Shown here: positions 8,120 through 17,475 of the stretch, piece after piece
Position numbering within the stretch: position 1 is the first letter of the stretch
How the letters are laid out: each line of letters starts with the position of its first letter
Origin: Lentzea californiensis
Lineage (GTDB): Bacteria; Actinomycetota; Actinomycetes; Mycobacteriales; Pseudonocardiaceae
Direction of reading: 5' to 3'
Length of the DNA: 64,000 bases
Assembly: GCF_024648825.1 (NCBI RefSeq)
Contig: NZ_JANBBE010000003.1
Coordinates: forward strand, 1 to 64,000
The notes under the pieces: model-generated
What the model was told of the DNA's origin: nothing
Databases searched by the model: none
The model's input: only the letters and a program-made list of their open reading frames with translations
Program-made: the position numbers and the translations under genes

Positions 8120-8934
8120 CGGAGGAGTTCCGCCATCGCCCGGCCCGCCGCGAGGAACGACGTCATGGCGCCGGCGGCGAGCTCACCCGGCTCGTGCGGC
8201 CGCAGGGCGAGATGCGGTTCCAGTGACCAGGCGCCGCGGTAGCCGTTGGCCCGCAACAGCTTCACGCAGTCCGCCACCCGCGCGGTGCCCTCGCCGGGGA
8301 TCGTGAACCCGTCCGCGTCCGCATCCTTGACGTGCACGTGCTCGACGTGGCCGGCGATGTCACCGAGCAGGTCGAAGCCGTCGTAGCCGTGCGCGACACC
8401 GTTCCCGGTGTCGAACAACAGCTTCAGAGCCGGGCTCGCGACCTCGTCGAGCAGCTCGAGCATCCGCGCGGCGCCGGTGCCCGCCCAGCCCGAGCAGTTC
8501 TCGTGCAGCAGCGTCACGCCGGCGGCTTCGGCCCTGCGGGTGAGCACCTTGATCCGGGTGACCACCGCGGTGCGCCAGTCGTGATCGCTCAGGCCGTCGT
8601 TGGGGTACGACATGATCCGGAGGTACCGGGTGCCGATCGATCTGGCGCGGCGGGCGAGCACGTCGAGTTCGGCGAGGTCCTGCTCGAAGTCCGCGGTGAT
8701 CGGGCGGGCCCAGTCGCCGATCCGCGAGTCGAGGCAGATCACCCGCAACCCGCTGTCCGCCAACGCCGTCGCCGCCGCGGCGAACTGGTCGTCGGTGAGG
8801 TCGGCGACGGCCCGTCCGCCGATCGTGCGCAGCTCGATCGCGGGCCAGCCCAGCTCGGCGAGCACCTCGATCTGGGTGGGGAGGTCGTGCGCCGCCTCGT
8901 CGGTGATGCCCGCCAGCACGAGGTCAGCCGGCAT
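8116..8934 (-). CDS. Sugar phosphate isomerase/epimerase (xylose isomerase-like TIM barrel)
   Basis: AP-endonuclease-2/xylose-isomerase-like barrel (IolE/IolI/hydroxypyruvate isomerase type), 272 aa. Starting at ATG 8934 gives the usual length and overlaps the upstream Gfo/Idh gene by 11 nt; the open frame continues upstream but without a better start. Metal-site residues are in LLHENCSGW, LLFDTGNG, HVEHVHVKDAD and WSLEPH (Glu, Asp, His and Glu as in the family). It probably epimerises or isomerises a ketose or inosose. With the two Gfo/Idh enzymes it resembles inositol- or keto-sugar-processing sets. Confidence 0.9.
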   Translation of the reverse strand: MPADLVLAGITDEAAHDLPTQIEVLAELGWPAIELRTIGGRAVADLTDDQFAAAATALADSGLRVICLDSRIGDWARPITADFEQDLAELDVLARRARSIGTRYLRIMSYPNDGLSDHDWRTAVVTRIKVLTRRAEAAGVTLLHENCSGWAGTGAARMLELLDEVASPALKLLFDTGNGVAHGYDGFDLLGDIAGHVEHVHVKDADADGFTIPGEGTARVADCVKLLRANGYRGAWSLEPHLALRPHEPGELAAGAMTSFLAAGRAMAELLR

Positions 8935-9958
8935 GGTGCGCCATCGCCGCGTAGCCGGTCTCCGTGCGAGCCGCGGGCACCACCGGCTCCGCGCAGATGT
9001 TCTTGGCCACCGACAACAGCTGCACGACCTCGGCGGCGAAGTTGAACCCGCGCGTCTGCTCGCCGCCCGCCCGGAACCTGCGGTAGGCCTGGACAATCCA
9101 CTCGGTCAGCGAGTCGTCGCGGAGCACCAGGTGCTCCCTGTGGCCGTTCGCCCGCAGGGTCAGCTGGGAGTGGTCGTCGTCATCGCTCACCGCGAAGTGC
9201 CCGACCGCGTTGCCGTGCGCGAAGTCGATGGTGATCCGCCGTTCCCGCACAGGGCTGGTGAGGTCGGAGCTGATCTCGGTGCGCACACCCGAGTTGTGCC
9301 GCAGGCCGACGTCCGCACCGCCCATCCGGGCGATGGACTGCCCGTCCAGCTCGAGGTCCGCTCCCGCCGCGTGGGTGACCCGTGCGGCACCGGCCAGCCG
9401 CAACGCGAGCGCGACGCCGTGCGGCAGTTCGACGTCGAACGCCGTCGGATGGCCCGGCGCCGCGAACGAACGGCGGAACCGCGGCTTGTTCTGCACGATC
9501 GTGATCGACTTCGGCGCGCCGAACAGGCCGGAGCGGGTCAGCTCGATCAGCCGCCTGGTGAGGGTGCTGGTGAGCCACGGCTCGACGACCTCGATGTGCA
9601 GCCGGTGCTTGCGCCGCACCCGGATGATCCGCGCGAGGTCGTCGGCGTCGGACGCGAGCGGCTTCTCCACGATCATGTTGCGGAAGCCGAGCTCGGCCAG
9701 TTCGGTGATCACCGCGTGCCGTTCGGTCGGCGGTGTGCAGATGTGCACCACGGTGCCGGCGGGATCGAGCCCGCCGGCCGCCTCGCCGATGCTCGCGGTG
9801 GCGACGAGACCGGGCCGGTGGGGCAGCGTGCGGCGCGGGTCGCACGCCACGACGTCCTGGCCGCCGAAGACCTGCGGGTCGCGCGCTCGCGCCTTCGCGA
9901 GCACCGGAAGGTGCAGACCTGCTCCGGCACGGCCGAGTCCCACCACGAGTGACTGCAC
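8924..9958 (-). CDS. Gfo/Idh/MocA family oxidoreductase (first gene of the leftward operon)
   Basis: NAD(P)-dependent dehydrogenase of 344 aa starting at GTG 9958. The Rossmann start is VVGLGRAGAGLHLPVL, with VEKPLASDADD (signature Lys) at about residue 96 and VVEPWLTS following. The C-terminal substrate domain ends with an ETGYAAMAHHAG tail. It heads a six-gene operon (9958 to 4581) in which every junction overlaps by 4-11 nt. It shares about 165 bp of divergent promoter space with the aminotransferase operon. Confidence 0.9.
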   Translation of the reverse strand: MQSLVVGLGRAGAGLHLPVLAKARARDPQVFGGQDVVACDPRRTLPHRPGLVATASIGEAAGGLDPAGTVVHICTPPTERHAVITELAELGFRNMIVEKPLASDADDLARIIRVRRKHRLHIEVVEPWLTSTLTRRLIELTRSGLFGAPKSITIVQNKPRFRRSFAAPGHPTAFDVELPHGVALALRLAGAARVTHAAGADLELDGQSIARMGGADVGLRHNSGVRTEISSDLTSPVRERRITIDFAHGNAVGHFAVSDDDDHSQLTLRANGHREHLVLRDDSLTEWIVQAYRRFRAGGEQTRGFNFAAEVVQLLSVAKNICAEPVVPAARTETGYAAMAHHAG

Positions 9959-10056
9959 GGTTGAGCCCCATCTCCGAACGGGAATTCAGGCCGATTTCGA
10001 CGCTAGCGGGAGTGCAGGAGGTGTCAATGCCCGCCACTCCTCCTTGACCAGGAAGA
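9959..10056. promoter_or_regulatory. Divergent promoter region between the two biosynthetic operons, with a possible 6-codon leader ORF
   Basis: The only non-coding stretch separating the leftward and rightward operons. On the plus strand it has a consensus ribosome-binding site AGGAGGTG (10016-10023) followed by ATG CCC GCC ACT CCT CCT TGA (10027-10047), which ends 9 nt before GTG 10057. Either this is a tiny translated leader coupled to the aminotransferase gene, or the region is the untranslated leader of a start further downstream. Confidence 0.5.
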
Positions 10057-11265
10057 GTGAATCGGATCACCGGCTCGATCAGCTGCCCTACTCTCGGAAA
10101 CGGTCATTCACCCCCGGAGGTGGGTACGCTGCCGATCCCTTTCCACACACAATCGACCACATTCGCAGAACTGTGGCCCACGACTCGGCGACACATTGTC
10201 GACGTGTTCCAGAATGGGAAGTACTCGCACGGTCACAAGGTCGCGAAACTGGAGTCCGCGCTGGCCGCCTACACCGGCGCCCGTTTCGTCGTCGGGGTGA
10301 ACAGCGGCACGGACGCCCTGGTGCTGCTGCTGAGGGCGGCCGGTCTGAGGCAGGGCGACGAGGTGGTCGTTCCCGCCTTCTCGTTCGTCGCATCGGCGTC
10401 GTCGGTCGTGCTCGCGGGCGGCCGGCCGGTCTTCGCCGACATCGAGCCCGACGGGTACGGCATCGATCCCGCCTCGGTGGCGGAGGTCGCCGGCGATCGC
10501 ACCCGGTTCGTCATGCCGGTACACCTGTTCTCGCAGCTCGCGGACATCGACAGGGTGCTCGACGTCGCCTGGCGGCTCGGTCTCACCGTGGTCGAGGACA
10601 GCGCCGAGGCGATCGGGATGCGGCACCGAGGCACACATGCGGGCCTGCTCGGGGCGGGCGGCGTGCTGTCGTTCTTCCCGACGAAGACGCTGGGCGCGAT
10701 CGGTGACGCCGGCGCGGTGCTCACGAACGATCCGCGCATCGCCGACGTGGTCGGCGCGCTGCGCCACCACGGCCGGTTCGGGCGCACGATCGACAACTTC
10801 CCCGGCATCTCGACCGAGACCGGCCTGCCCGGGATGAACAGCAAGATGGACGACATCCAGGCCGCCGTGCTGCTCGCGAAGCTCACCCGGCTGGACGCGG
10901 ACATCGCCCGCCGCGCGCGGCTCGCCGCGCACTACACGGAATCGCTCACAGGGCTGCCCGGCGTGCTCAAGCTGCCCGCGGCCCGTCCAGGCGGCGTGTT
11001 CTACGTTTACGTGATCGAAGCCGAGGCGCGCGACGACCTGGCCGCGCACCTGTCGGCGCAGGGCGTGCAGACCGAAGTCTATTACCCGGTGCCTCTACAC
11101 CTGCAGCCTTGTTTCCGCGACCTGGGACATCGTTCCGGTGATTTCCCGAATGCCGAGGCGGCGTGCCGGCACACCATCGCACTTCCTCTCCATCCCGACA
11201 TGTCGGCAACGGACGTCGAAAAGGTGTGCGGCTCTGTTCGAGACTTCTACCGAGGACGATCATGA
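10057..11265 (+). CDS. DegT/DnrJ/EryC1/StrS family PLP aminotransferase (first)
   Basis: PLP-dependent aminotransferase acting on keto-sugars, keto-cyclitols or similar. The internal aldimine Lys is in SFFPTKTLG (residue 210 from this start), followed by the GDAG loop. The substrate and PLP elements NSGTDAL, PAFSFVASA and VVEDSAEAIG are all present. The start is uncertain. GTG 10057 has AGGAAG almost abutting it. GTG 10120 gives a more typical N-terminus but lacks spacing. The best ribosome-binding site (GGAGGT, 10117-10122 area) would serve a CTG just before PIPFHTQ. First gene of a nine-gene operon linked by 4-nt overlaps. Confidence 0.92.
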   Translation: MNRITGSISCPTLGNGHSPPEVGTLPIPFHTQSTTFAELWPTTRRHIVDVFQNGKYSHGHKVAKLESALAAYTGARFVVGVNSGTDALVLLLRAAGLRQGDEVVVPAFSFVASASSVVLAGGRPVFADIEPDGYGIDPASVAEVAGDRTRFVMPVHLFSQLADIDRVLDVAWRLGLTVVEDSAEAIGMRHRGTHAGLLGAGGVLSFFPTKTLGAIGDAGAVLTNDPRIADVVGALRHHGRFGRTIDNFPGISTETGLPGMNSKMDDIQAAVLLAKLTRLDADIARRARLAAHYTESLTGLPGVLKLPAARPGGVFYVYVIEAEARDDLAAHLSAQGVQTEVYYPVPLHLQPCFRDLGHRSGDFPNAEAACRHTIALPLHPDMSATDVEKVCGSVRDFYRGRS

Positions 11266-12380
11266 CTCTGCCGTTCTTCCCGCCCGACCTCTTCGACGGC
11301 GAGCAGGACATGTTGCTGGACATCATCGAGAGCATCGGCCTGGCGCCGGAGCAGAAGTTCATCCTCGGCGCGTACACCGCCCGCTTCGAGGAGGTGATCC
11401 GCGAGTCGGTGGGCGCCGCCGACGCGATCGCCTGCAGCAGCGGCACCGCGGCCTTGTCACTGGTGCTGCGTGCCATGGACGTGGGCCCCGGCGACGAGGT
11501 GATCGTGCCCGCGTTCGGCTGCGCCCCGCTCGCCGCCGCCCCCGCGATGCTCGGCGCCGTCCCGGTCTTCGCCGACGTCGACCCGTGGACGCTGGTCGCC
11601 GATCCCGCCGAGATCGAGCGGCTGATCTCCCCGCGCACCAAGGTGATCATGCCCGCGCACATGTTCTCGGTGATGGCCGACATGCCCGCGATCCGCGCGA
11701 TCGCCGACGACGCGGGCGTCCGGCTGCTCGAGGACTCCGCCGTCGCGCAGGGCGGCGTGCTCGGCGGCACGCCCGCCGGCATGTGGGGCGACGCGGGCGT
11801 CTACTCGTTCGTCCAGGTCAAGACGTTCGGCATGCCGGGGGAGGGCGGCATGGTCGTCACCGCGGACCCCGAACTCGGCACGGCGGTGCGGATGCTGCGC
11901 AACCACGGCCAGGACGGCAGGACGCGGTTCGTGCACCACCACATCGGCTACAACAGCCGGTTCGACGAGATCATGGCGGCCTTCCAGCTGCACCGGTTCG
12001 CCACGCTTGCCCAACGGCTCGAACGCCGGGCGCGCATCGGCGAGTACTACACCGAACGCTTCGGCGAACTGGCCGGCTGCGGTGTGCTCGCGCCGCCGCC
12101 CGCCAGCGACGGCCGGTGCTACTACGTCTACTCGTTGCTCGCCGAACACCGCGACGCCTTGCGCGATCACCTAGCCGCGCAAGGCATCGGGTCGCACGTC
12201 TACTACCCGGCGGCACTTCCGCGTCAATCCGCGTTCTCCCCGTACGCCCGCGGCGGTGCCTGGCCCGCCGCCGAACTGGCCGCGCGGCGCACGCTGGCCA
12301 TCCCCGTCTACCCACATCTGACCGATGCGCAGGTGGAGCACATCGCGGACGCGGTGTGCCGATTCGCCAAGGAGTCGTGA
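11262..12380 (+). CDS. DegT/DnrJ/EryC1/StrS family PLP aminotransferase (second)
   Basis: 372 aa, ATGA overlap with the first aminotransferase. PLP Lys187 is in VQVKTFG, followed by GEGG. SSGTAALSL, PAFGCAPLAA and LLEDSAVAQG are the PLP and substrate elements. It is clearly divergent from its neighbour, so it is not a recent duplication and probably aminates a different position or substrate. The unusual VQVK replaces the common FHxxK or FxGxK, which may mark a subfamily. Paired with two dehydrogenases in the opposing operon, it supports a di-aminated sugar or cyclitol (inference). Confidence 0.92.
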   Translation: MTLPFFPPDLFDGEQDMLLDIIESIGLAPEQKFILGAYTARFEEVIRESVGAADAIACSSGTAALSLVLRAMDVGPGDEVIVPAFGCAPLAAAPAMLGAVPVFADVDPWTLVADPAEIERLISPRTKVIMPAHMFSVMADMPAIRAIADDAGVRLLEDSAVAQGGVLGGTPAGMWGDAGVYSFVQVKTFGMPGEGGMVVTADPELGTAVRMLRNHGQDGRTRFVHHHIGYNSRFDEIMAAFQLHRFATLAQRLERRARIGEYYTERFGELAGCGVLAPPPASDGRCYYVYSLLAEHRDALRDHLAAQGIGSHVYYPAALPRQSAFSPYARGGAWPAAELAARRTLAIPVYPHLTDAQVEHIADAVCRFAKES

Positions 12381-13024
12381 TGAAGGTCCAGGCAACGCAG
12401 ATCCCCGCACCGGACGAGATCGAGGCCGAGTGGCGCAGGCGGGCCGGCCGCCCTGGTCTGGCCCGTGTCATGCGCGCGTCGCAGCCGGCCGAGCTCGCCG
12501 AGGCCACGACCATCCGGACCCGTCAGCTCGTCACGCACCACCTGCGTTCGCTCGGCCCGATCCGCTCCGCACTGGAGATCGGTTGCGGCATGGGCAGGAT
12601 CACCCCGGCCATCGCCGCACAGGCCGGCTCCGTCACCGCCATCGACATGACCCCGCGCATGCTCGACCTGGCCCGTGAGGCCTGCGCCCACCTGCCGCGG
12701 GTCGAGTTCCGGCAGACCGCGGTCCAGCGGCTTCCGTGGCGGGACAAGAGGTTCGACGTCGCGATCTGCGTCTGGGTGCTGATGCACGTGCTGGACGACG
12801 ACGAGATCGCCAGGGCGTGCCGCGCGATCGCGGGCGCGGCGCGGCACCTGGTGCTGGTGGAGTACGAACACGCGGACGTCCCGGTCGGCCGGTACTCGCG
12901 GCTGCGCGACCTCGACGACTACCTCGCCCTGCTGCCGGGTTCCCGGCTGGTCGAACGGCATGAGCTGACCTACGGCGGCGACCGCTCGTTCGCCGCGCTG
13001 ATCGCGTTGGAGGACCCGCGATGA
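12380..13024 (+). CDS. Class I SAM-dependent methyltransferase
   Basis: 214 aa; ATG 12380 overlaps the previous stop. SAM-binding motif I is LEIGCGMGRI (about residue 66), the acidic loop is TAIDMTPRML, and post-motif I has the conserved VWVLMHVLDDDEI. It is soluble. It could be an N- or O-methyltransferase of the pathway product; the sequence does not tell which. Confidence 0.9.
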   Translation: MKVQATQIPAPDEIEAEWRRRAGRPGLARVMRASQPAELAEATTIRTRQLVTHHLRSLGPIRSALEIGCGMGRITPAIAAQAGSVTAIDMTPRMLDLAREACAHLPRVEFRQTAVQRLPWRDKRFDVAICVWVLMHVLDDDEIARACRAIAGAARHLVLVEYEHADVPVGRYSRLRDLDDYLALLPGSRLVERHELTYGGDRSFAALIALEDPR

Positions 13025-13953
13025 CGGCGTTCACAGCGACCACGCGCACGCGTGGCACCGCCTACTTCAGGCTTGCGAAGCTCGACATCCTCGACTACTA
13101 CCTCGGCGTGGTCGTGGTGTGGACGTTGCTCGTCCCCGCGCTGCGGTTCGACGCGGGCGTGCTCACCACCACCGGGGTGTTCCTGCTGGGCGAGGTGTTC
13201 GTGATCGCCGCGATGGTGGCGCTCGACGACCTCACCGGCTACCGGGACGGCAGCGACGTCACCAACTACTCGCCCGACGACCGGGCCCGCAGGCGGTACC
13301 GCAAGCCGCTGGTGGCGGGCACGCTGACCGAGGACCAGGTGCTGCGGTTCGCCTGGGTGACCGGCGTGATCGGCGCGCTGCTCTGGTTCGCCGCCATCGC
13401 GATCGCACCGCACACTCCGCTGTGGACTGTCGCGTTGATCGCCGTCACGTACTTCTTCTCGCTGCAGTACTCCTGGGGCGTGAAGCTCAGCTACCACGGT
13501 TTCCAGGAGTTCTTCATCGCCGGGCTCGGCTGGGCGCTGGTGCTCGCGCCGTACGGCCTCGCCACCGGCCGGATCGACGGCTTCGTGCTGGCCCAGGCAC
13601 TGCTGTTCGGACTGGGGCCGCTGCTGTTCGGCGTGTACTCCAACACCAACGACGTGGCGGGGGACCGGTCGGTCGGCAGGCCCACGGTGGCGGCGCTGAC
13701 CTCACCGCGCGGCAACATGTTCTTCGTCATCGCGGTGTCGGCGGCGGAGATCGCGCTGATCGCGGCGGTACCCGTGCTGGGCGGTCCGTGGTGGTTCCCG
13801 CTCGCGTTGCTGCCGACGGTCGTGCTGCGGATCAGGCAGCTGTGGATCGGGTTCGCCCAGGACGACATCCTGCGGGCCAGGATGCTCGGCATCCGAATCC
13901 ACCGGATCACCGTGCTGGCACTGGTCGTCGTGAACCTGGTGGTCTTCACGTGA
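13021..13953 (+). CDS. UbiA-family prenyltransferase (integral membrane)
   Basis: 310 aa with about eight hydrophobic segments. Both Asp-rich motifs of the UbiA superfamily are visible: ALDDLTGYRDGSD (first, NDxxDxxxD-like) and NTNDVAGDRSVGRP (second, DxxxD). These coordinate Mg2+-diphosphate of an isoprenyl or similar donor. ATGA overlap with the methyltransferase. The cluster encodes no prenyl-diphosphate synthase or terpene cyclase, so the donor would come from primary metabolism (for example polyprenyl or geranylgeranyl diphosphate). Some UbiA homologues transfer phosphoribosyl or act as cyclases, so prenylation is likely but unproven. Confidence 0.88.
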   Translation: MTAFTATTRTRGTAYFRLAKLDILDYYLGVVVVWTLLVPALRFDAGVLTTTGVFLLGEVFVIAAMVALDDLTGYRDGSDVTNYSPDDRARRRYRKPLVAGTLTEDQVLRFAWVTGVIGALLWFAAIAIAPHTPLWTVALIAVTYFFSLQYSWGVKLSYHGFQEFFIAGLGWALVLAPYGLATGRIDGFVLAQALLFGLGPLLFGVYSNTNDVAGDRSVGRPTVAALTSPRGNMFFVIAVSAAEIALIAAVPVLGGPWWFPLALLPTVVLRIRQLWIGFAQDDILRARMLGIRIHRITVLALVVVNLVVFT

Positions 13954-15215
13954 CCGACCTCGACGTCGCCGTGATCGGCGCCGGTGTCGCCGGGCTGACC
14001 ACCGCCTTCCGGCTGCGGGCCACAGGTCGGCAGGTGCGGGTGTTCGAGGCGGCCGACGTCGTGGGCGGCCGGATGACGACGGTGCGCGAGGACGGTTTCC
14101 TCATCGACACCGGCGCCGAACAGATCCCGGAGACCGGCTACCCGGAGACGTGGAACCTGCTGGGAGAGCTCGGCATCGACCGCGGCGCGGTGCCGAGGAT
14201 CGGGCGGGGCATCGCGATGTGGCGCGGCCGGGCGCGGCCGGGGGTCGCGAGCGCACGCGGTCTGTTCAGCGGTGCGGGCCTGCCCGTGCGAGCCCGGCTG
14301 GAGCTGCTGCGGTTGCTGCGCGGGCGGTTCGACCTGGAACGCCCGGAGGACTCGTCGCACGCCACGGTCGCGCAGGCGTGCCGGGGTGACCTGCTCGACT
14401 ACCTGTGCCAGCCGGTCGTGTCGGGGTTCTTCGGCTGGGACCCCGGACGGTCCGCCATCGCGCCGTTCCTCGCGCTGCTCACCTCGATCGGTCCGGCGTC
14501 GACCTGGCGGACCTACCGCGACGGCATGGACACACTCGCCCGCGCGCTCGCCTCGCAGGTGGACGTCACCACCTCGGCACCGGTCGACCGGGTGGTCGAC
14601 GACGGTTCCTCGGCCCGGATCTTCCTGGGCGGCAACGAGATCAGCGCACGCTCGGTCGTGCTGGCCGTGCCCGCGCCGATAGTCCGTCTCGTGCACCCGG
14701 AGCACGGATCGGAGTTCATCGACGCGTGCTCGTTCTCCTCGGTGGTGAAGGCGCACCTGCTGCTCGACCGGCCGCTGGGCCGCCGTGACTACGCGGTGCT
14801 CGTCCCGGCCGCCGAGGACGGCACGGTCTCCACGATCATGTTCGACCACCTCAAGCACCCCGGCCGCGCGCCGGAGAACCGCGGCCTGGTCACGGTCATG
14901 GCCCACCCGTCGGTCACGGGGGAGTTGATGGGTGCACCCGACGCGGAGGTGGCGTCCCGGCTGACCGATGCCGCCGAACGCCTGGTGCCCGGTCTGCGCG
15001 CGGCGACCGGCAGGGCGATCGTGCGGCGGTTCCGGCACGCGCTTCCCGAGGCGACGCCGAGGGCCCTCGCGTTGCGTCCGGAGTTCGAGGCGGGGCTGGG
15101 CGGGGTCGTCGACTACGCCGGTGACTGGGTGTACTTGAGCCCGTGCAGCGAAGCGGCGGTGCGCTCTGGCCTGCGAGCGGCGCAACGCCTGGCCAGGAAG
15201 GAGGAGCGGGTGTGA
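13950..15215 (+). CDS. FAD-dependent amine-oxidase/protoporphyrinogen-oxidase-like protein
   Basis: 421 aa with GTG start and GTGA overlap. The FAD Rossmann motif VIGAGVAGLTTAFRL is at the N-terminus and the GG(R) motif VVGGRMTT follows at about residue 40. The C-terminal FAD contact is GDWVYLSPCSEAAVRSG. It resembles the flavin amine oxidase/HemY superfamily, which oxidises amines or desaturates C-C bonds. Here it could dehydrogenate an amine or a prenyl or cyclic intermediate (inference). Confidence 0.88.
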   Translation: MTDLDVAVIGAGVAGLTTAFRLRATGRQVRVFEAADVVGGRMTTVREDGFLIDTGAEQIPETGYPETWNLLGELGIDRGAVPRIGRGIAMWRGRARPGVASARGLFSGAGLPVRARLELLRLLRGRFDLERPEDSSHATVAQACRGDLLDYLCQPVVSGFFGWDPGRSAIAPFLALLTSIGPASTWRTYRDGMDTLARALASQVDVTTSAPVDRVVDDGSSARIFLGGNEISARSVVLAVPAPIVRLVHPEHGSEFIDACSFSSVVKAHLLLDRPLGRRDYAVLVPAAEDGTVSTIMFDHLKHPGRAPENRGLVTVMAHPSVTGELMGAPDAEVASRLTDAAERLVPGLRAATGRAIVRRFRHALPEATPRALALRPEFEAGLGGVVDYAGDWVYLSPCSEAAVRSGLRAAQRLARKEERV

Positions 15216-16702
15216 AGCCACACGACATGGGCACTTTGTTCGAGCAGTGTTCCGGCGCGGCGACGATCGTGCGCCTGGACCGGCCGTTCGACATCGCACC
15301 CGGCGGGGGCGACACGTACACCGTCGCGCAGCTCGCCGAGCTGGTGCTCGACGCCGCGGGCTGGTTGTCCGAGGCGGGCGTGCGGCCCGGTGACCGGGTC
15401 GCCGTCGTCAAGCGCAACCACTGGGACTACGACCTGCTGGCGTGCGCGGCGGTGCGGCTCGGCGCGGTGCCCGCGTTGCTGTCCGGCCACCTGCCGGGCG
15501 ACACGCTGGAGACCCTGATGAAGCGCCTCGATCCGGCGCTGGTCGTCACCGACACGGAGGTGAGCGCCCCGAGGGTGCTGCGGATCGACGAGTTCACCGG
15601 CTCCCGGCCGCCCCCGCCCCACCGCAGGCACGACGACGATCCGTTGATCATCAACCACACCTCCGGCACCACCGGTGTGCCCAAGCTCGTCGTGCACACC
15701 ACCAGGACGATCATCGACCGGCTCGCGCGGCCGGAGTCGGTGCGGTGGCCCGTCATCGGCACCCGGCGCGACGACGTGATGGGCAATGCCAGCTCGTACG
15801 CGCACGGCCGCACGTTCTGCTGGACCGCGTCGGCGTTGTGCCTCGCACCGCGCGGGATCGTGCTGCTGAGCGATGCCTCCTCGGCGGCACAGGTGTTCGG
15901 CGCGCACCCGCCGACCGTGCTGGAGGCGCTGCCGTCGGCCTACGTGCGCTGGCGGCCGCTCGCCGCCGGGCCGGACAACCCGTTCCACGCGGTCCGCCGG
16001 TTCGTCAGCACCTACGACGCCATGCACCCGCCGGTGATCAGAACGATGCTGCACGCGTCGCACCGCCGCCGTCCACTGTGGATGCAGGGCTGGGGGCAGA
16101 CCGAGACCGGGCCGCTGTCGTTCCGGTTCCTCACCCGGCGCACCGCGCACACGACCCGCGATCTCGGCAGACCGATGCCGGGAATGGCGCGGCTGCGCGT
16201 GGTCGACCCGCAGACGCTGGACCCGGTTCCGCGCGGCACGGCGGGGCTCGTGTTCGCCCGCACCCGCGCCCGGTGCGCGGGCTACGTCGGCGAGCAGGAC
16301 CGCTGGGACGCCAAGGCGGACGGGCCGTGGTGGAACACCGGTGACCTCGGCGTCGTCAGCCGCACCGGAGCGGTGACGCTGCTGGACCGCGAGGTGGACA
16401 CGGTGGCAGGACTCAGCTGTCTCGCCGTGGAGGACGCGGTCGAGGACCGGCTGCCTGATGTGGAGGAGTGCGTTCTGCTCGCCGCGTCCGGAAGACCTCC
16501 GGTTCCCGTGGTGGTCACCGGCACCGAGCTGGACCTGACCGCGTGGCGGCGCGCGGTCGCCGACCTGCCGCCGATGGCCGACCCCGTGGTGCTGCGCTGG
16601 GACGACGTGCCGCGGACGGGGACCGGCAAGGTGCGGCGGCTCGAACTGCTGGCGCGGCTGGTCGGCGCCACCGACACGAACAGCGCGGGGAGGTGGACGT
16701 GA
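15212..16702 (+). CDS. Acyl-CoA synthetase/AMP-dependent ligase (ANL superfamily), first
   Basis: 496 aa; the GTG 15212 start has AAGGAGGAG upstream and overlaps the FAD gene. The adenylation motifs are complete: P-loop HTSGTTGVPK (A3), GWGQTETG (A5), WWNTGDLG (A7), and the C-terminal catalytic Lys in RTGTGKVRR (A10). It activates a carboxylic acid as AMP ester, probably for CoA thioester formation, since no carrier protein is encoded here. The HHH loop region and substrate pocket do not identify the acid. Confidence 0.9.
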   Translation: MKPHDMGTLFEQCSGAATIVRLDRPFDIAPGGGDTYTVAQLAELVLDAAGWLSEAGVRPGDRVAVVKRNHWDYDLLACAAVRLGAVPALLSGHLPGDTLETLMKRLDPALVVTDTEVSAPRVLRIDEFTGSRPPPPHRRHDDDPLIINHTSGTTGVPKLVVHTTRTIIDRLARPESVRWPVIGTRRDDVMGNASSYAHGRTFCWTASALCLAPRGIVLLSDASSAAQVFGAHPPTVLEALPSAYVRWRPLAAGPDNPFHAVRRFVSTYDAMHPPVIRTMLHASHRRRPLWMQGWGQTETGPLSFRFLTRRTAHTTRDLGRPMPGMARLRVVDPQTLDPVPRGTAGLVFARTRARCAGYVGEQDRWDAKADGPWWNTGDLGVVSRTGAVTLLDREVDTVAGLSCLAVEDAVEDRLPDVEECVLLAASGRPPVPVVVTGTELDLTAWRRAVADLPPMADPVVLRWDDVPRTGTGKVRRLELLARLVGATDTNSAGRWT

Positions 16703-17475
16703 CCACGACCTACGTCTTCGACAACCACAGCGTGCACGCGACCGAACAGCACCGGTGCCTCAGCGAGGCGTACGACCCCATCACGCTGGCACGCCTGGCC
16801 GAGACCGGTGTCGGTCCGGGCTGGCGCTGCCTCGAGGTCGGCGCCGGCGGCAGCGGCGTCGCACACTGGCTCGCCGCACGTTCCGGTTCGGTGCTCGCCA
16901 CCGACATCAAGCCCGAGCACGTCACACCGGTGCGCGGGCTGACGGTCCTTCAGCACGACGTCGTGCACGACCCGTTGCCGGACAACGAGTTCGACCTCAT
17001 CCACGCACGGCTGGTGTTGCAGCACATCCCGCAACGCGAGGCCGTGCTGCGCAAGCTGGTGCGTGCGTTGAAGCCCGGCGGGTGGATGCAGATCGACGAG
17101 TTCGACATCTCCTACGGCCCGGTGCTGCTCGCGCCGGACGAACGCGCGGCCGAGCTCTACCGGACGTTCCTGGCCGCTAAGGAACGGACGTTCCACGCCG
17201 CGGGCGGTGACGGCACCTGGGGCAGGCGGGCGGCCGCGTCGATGGTGGCGGCGGGGCTCGTCGACGTCGACCCGGTGCCCGCGCTGCTCCCGTGGCGCGC
17301 GGGATCGCCGGGGGTGCGGCTGCTGGTGCACCACACGCACCACCTGCGGGACAGGCTGATCGCGGCCGGCATGACCGACGAGCAACTCGCCGGGGTGCGC
17401 GCGGTGATGGCGGACCCGCGGTTCCGCGCCTCCTCCTGCGCTTTCTACTCGGTGCACGGAAGGCGGCCCGCGTGA
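16699..17475 (+). CDS. Class I SAM-dependent methyltransferase, second
   Basis: 258 aa, GTG start with GTGA overlap. SAM motif I LEVGAGGSGVAHWLA, acidic residue in LATDIKPEH, then NEFDLIHARLVLQHI and LKPGGWMQIDEF. The layout is like UbiE/ubiquinone-type methyltransferases. It differs from the methyltransferase at 12380, so two distinct methylations are expected. Confidence 0.9.
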   Translation: MTTTYVFDNHSVHATEQHRCLSEAYDPITLARLAETGVGPGWRCLEVGAGGSGVAHWLAARSGSVLATDIKPEHVTPVRGLTVLQHDVVHDPLPDNEFDLIHARLVLQHIPQREAVLRKLVRALKPGGWMQIDEFDISYGPVLLAPDERAAELYRTFLAAKERTFHAAGGDGTWGRRAAASMVAAGLVDVDPVPALLPWRAGSPGVRLLVHHTHHLRDRLIAAGMTDEQLAGVRAVMADPRFRASSCAFYSVHGRRPA

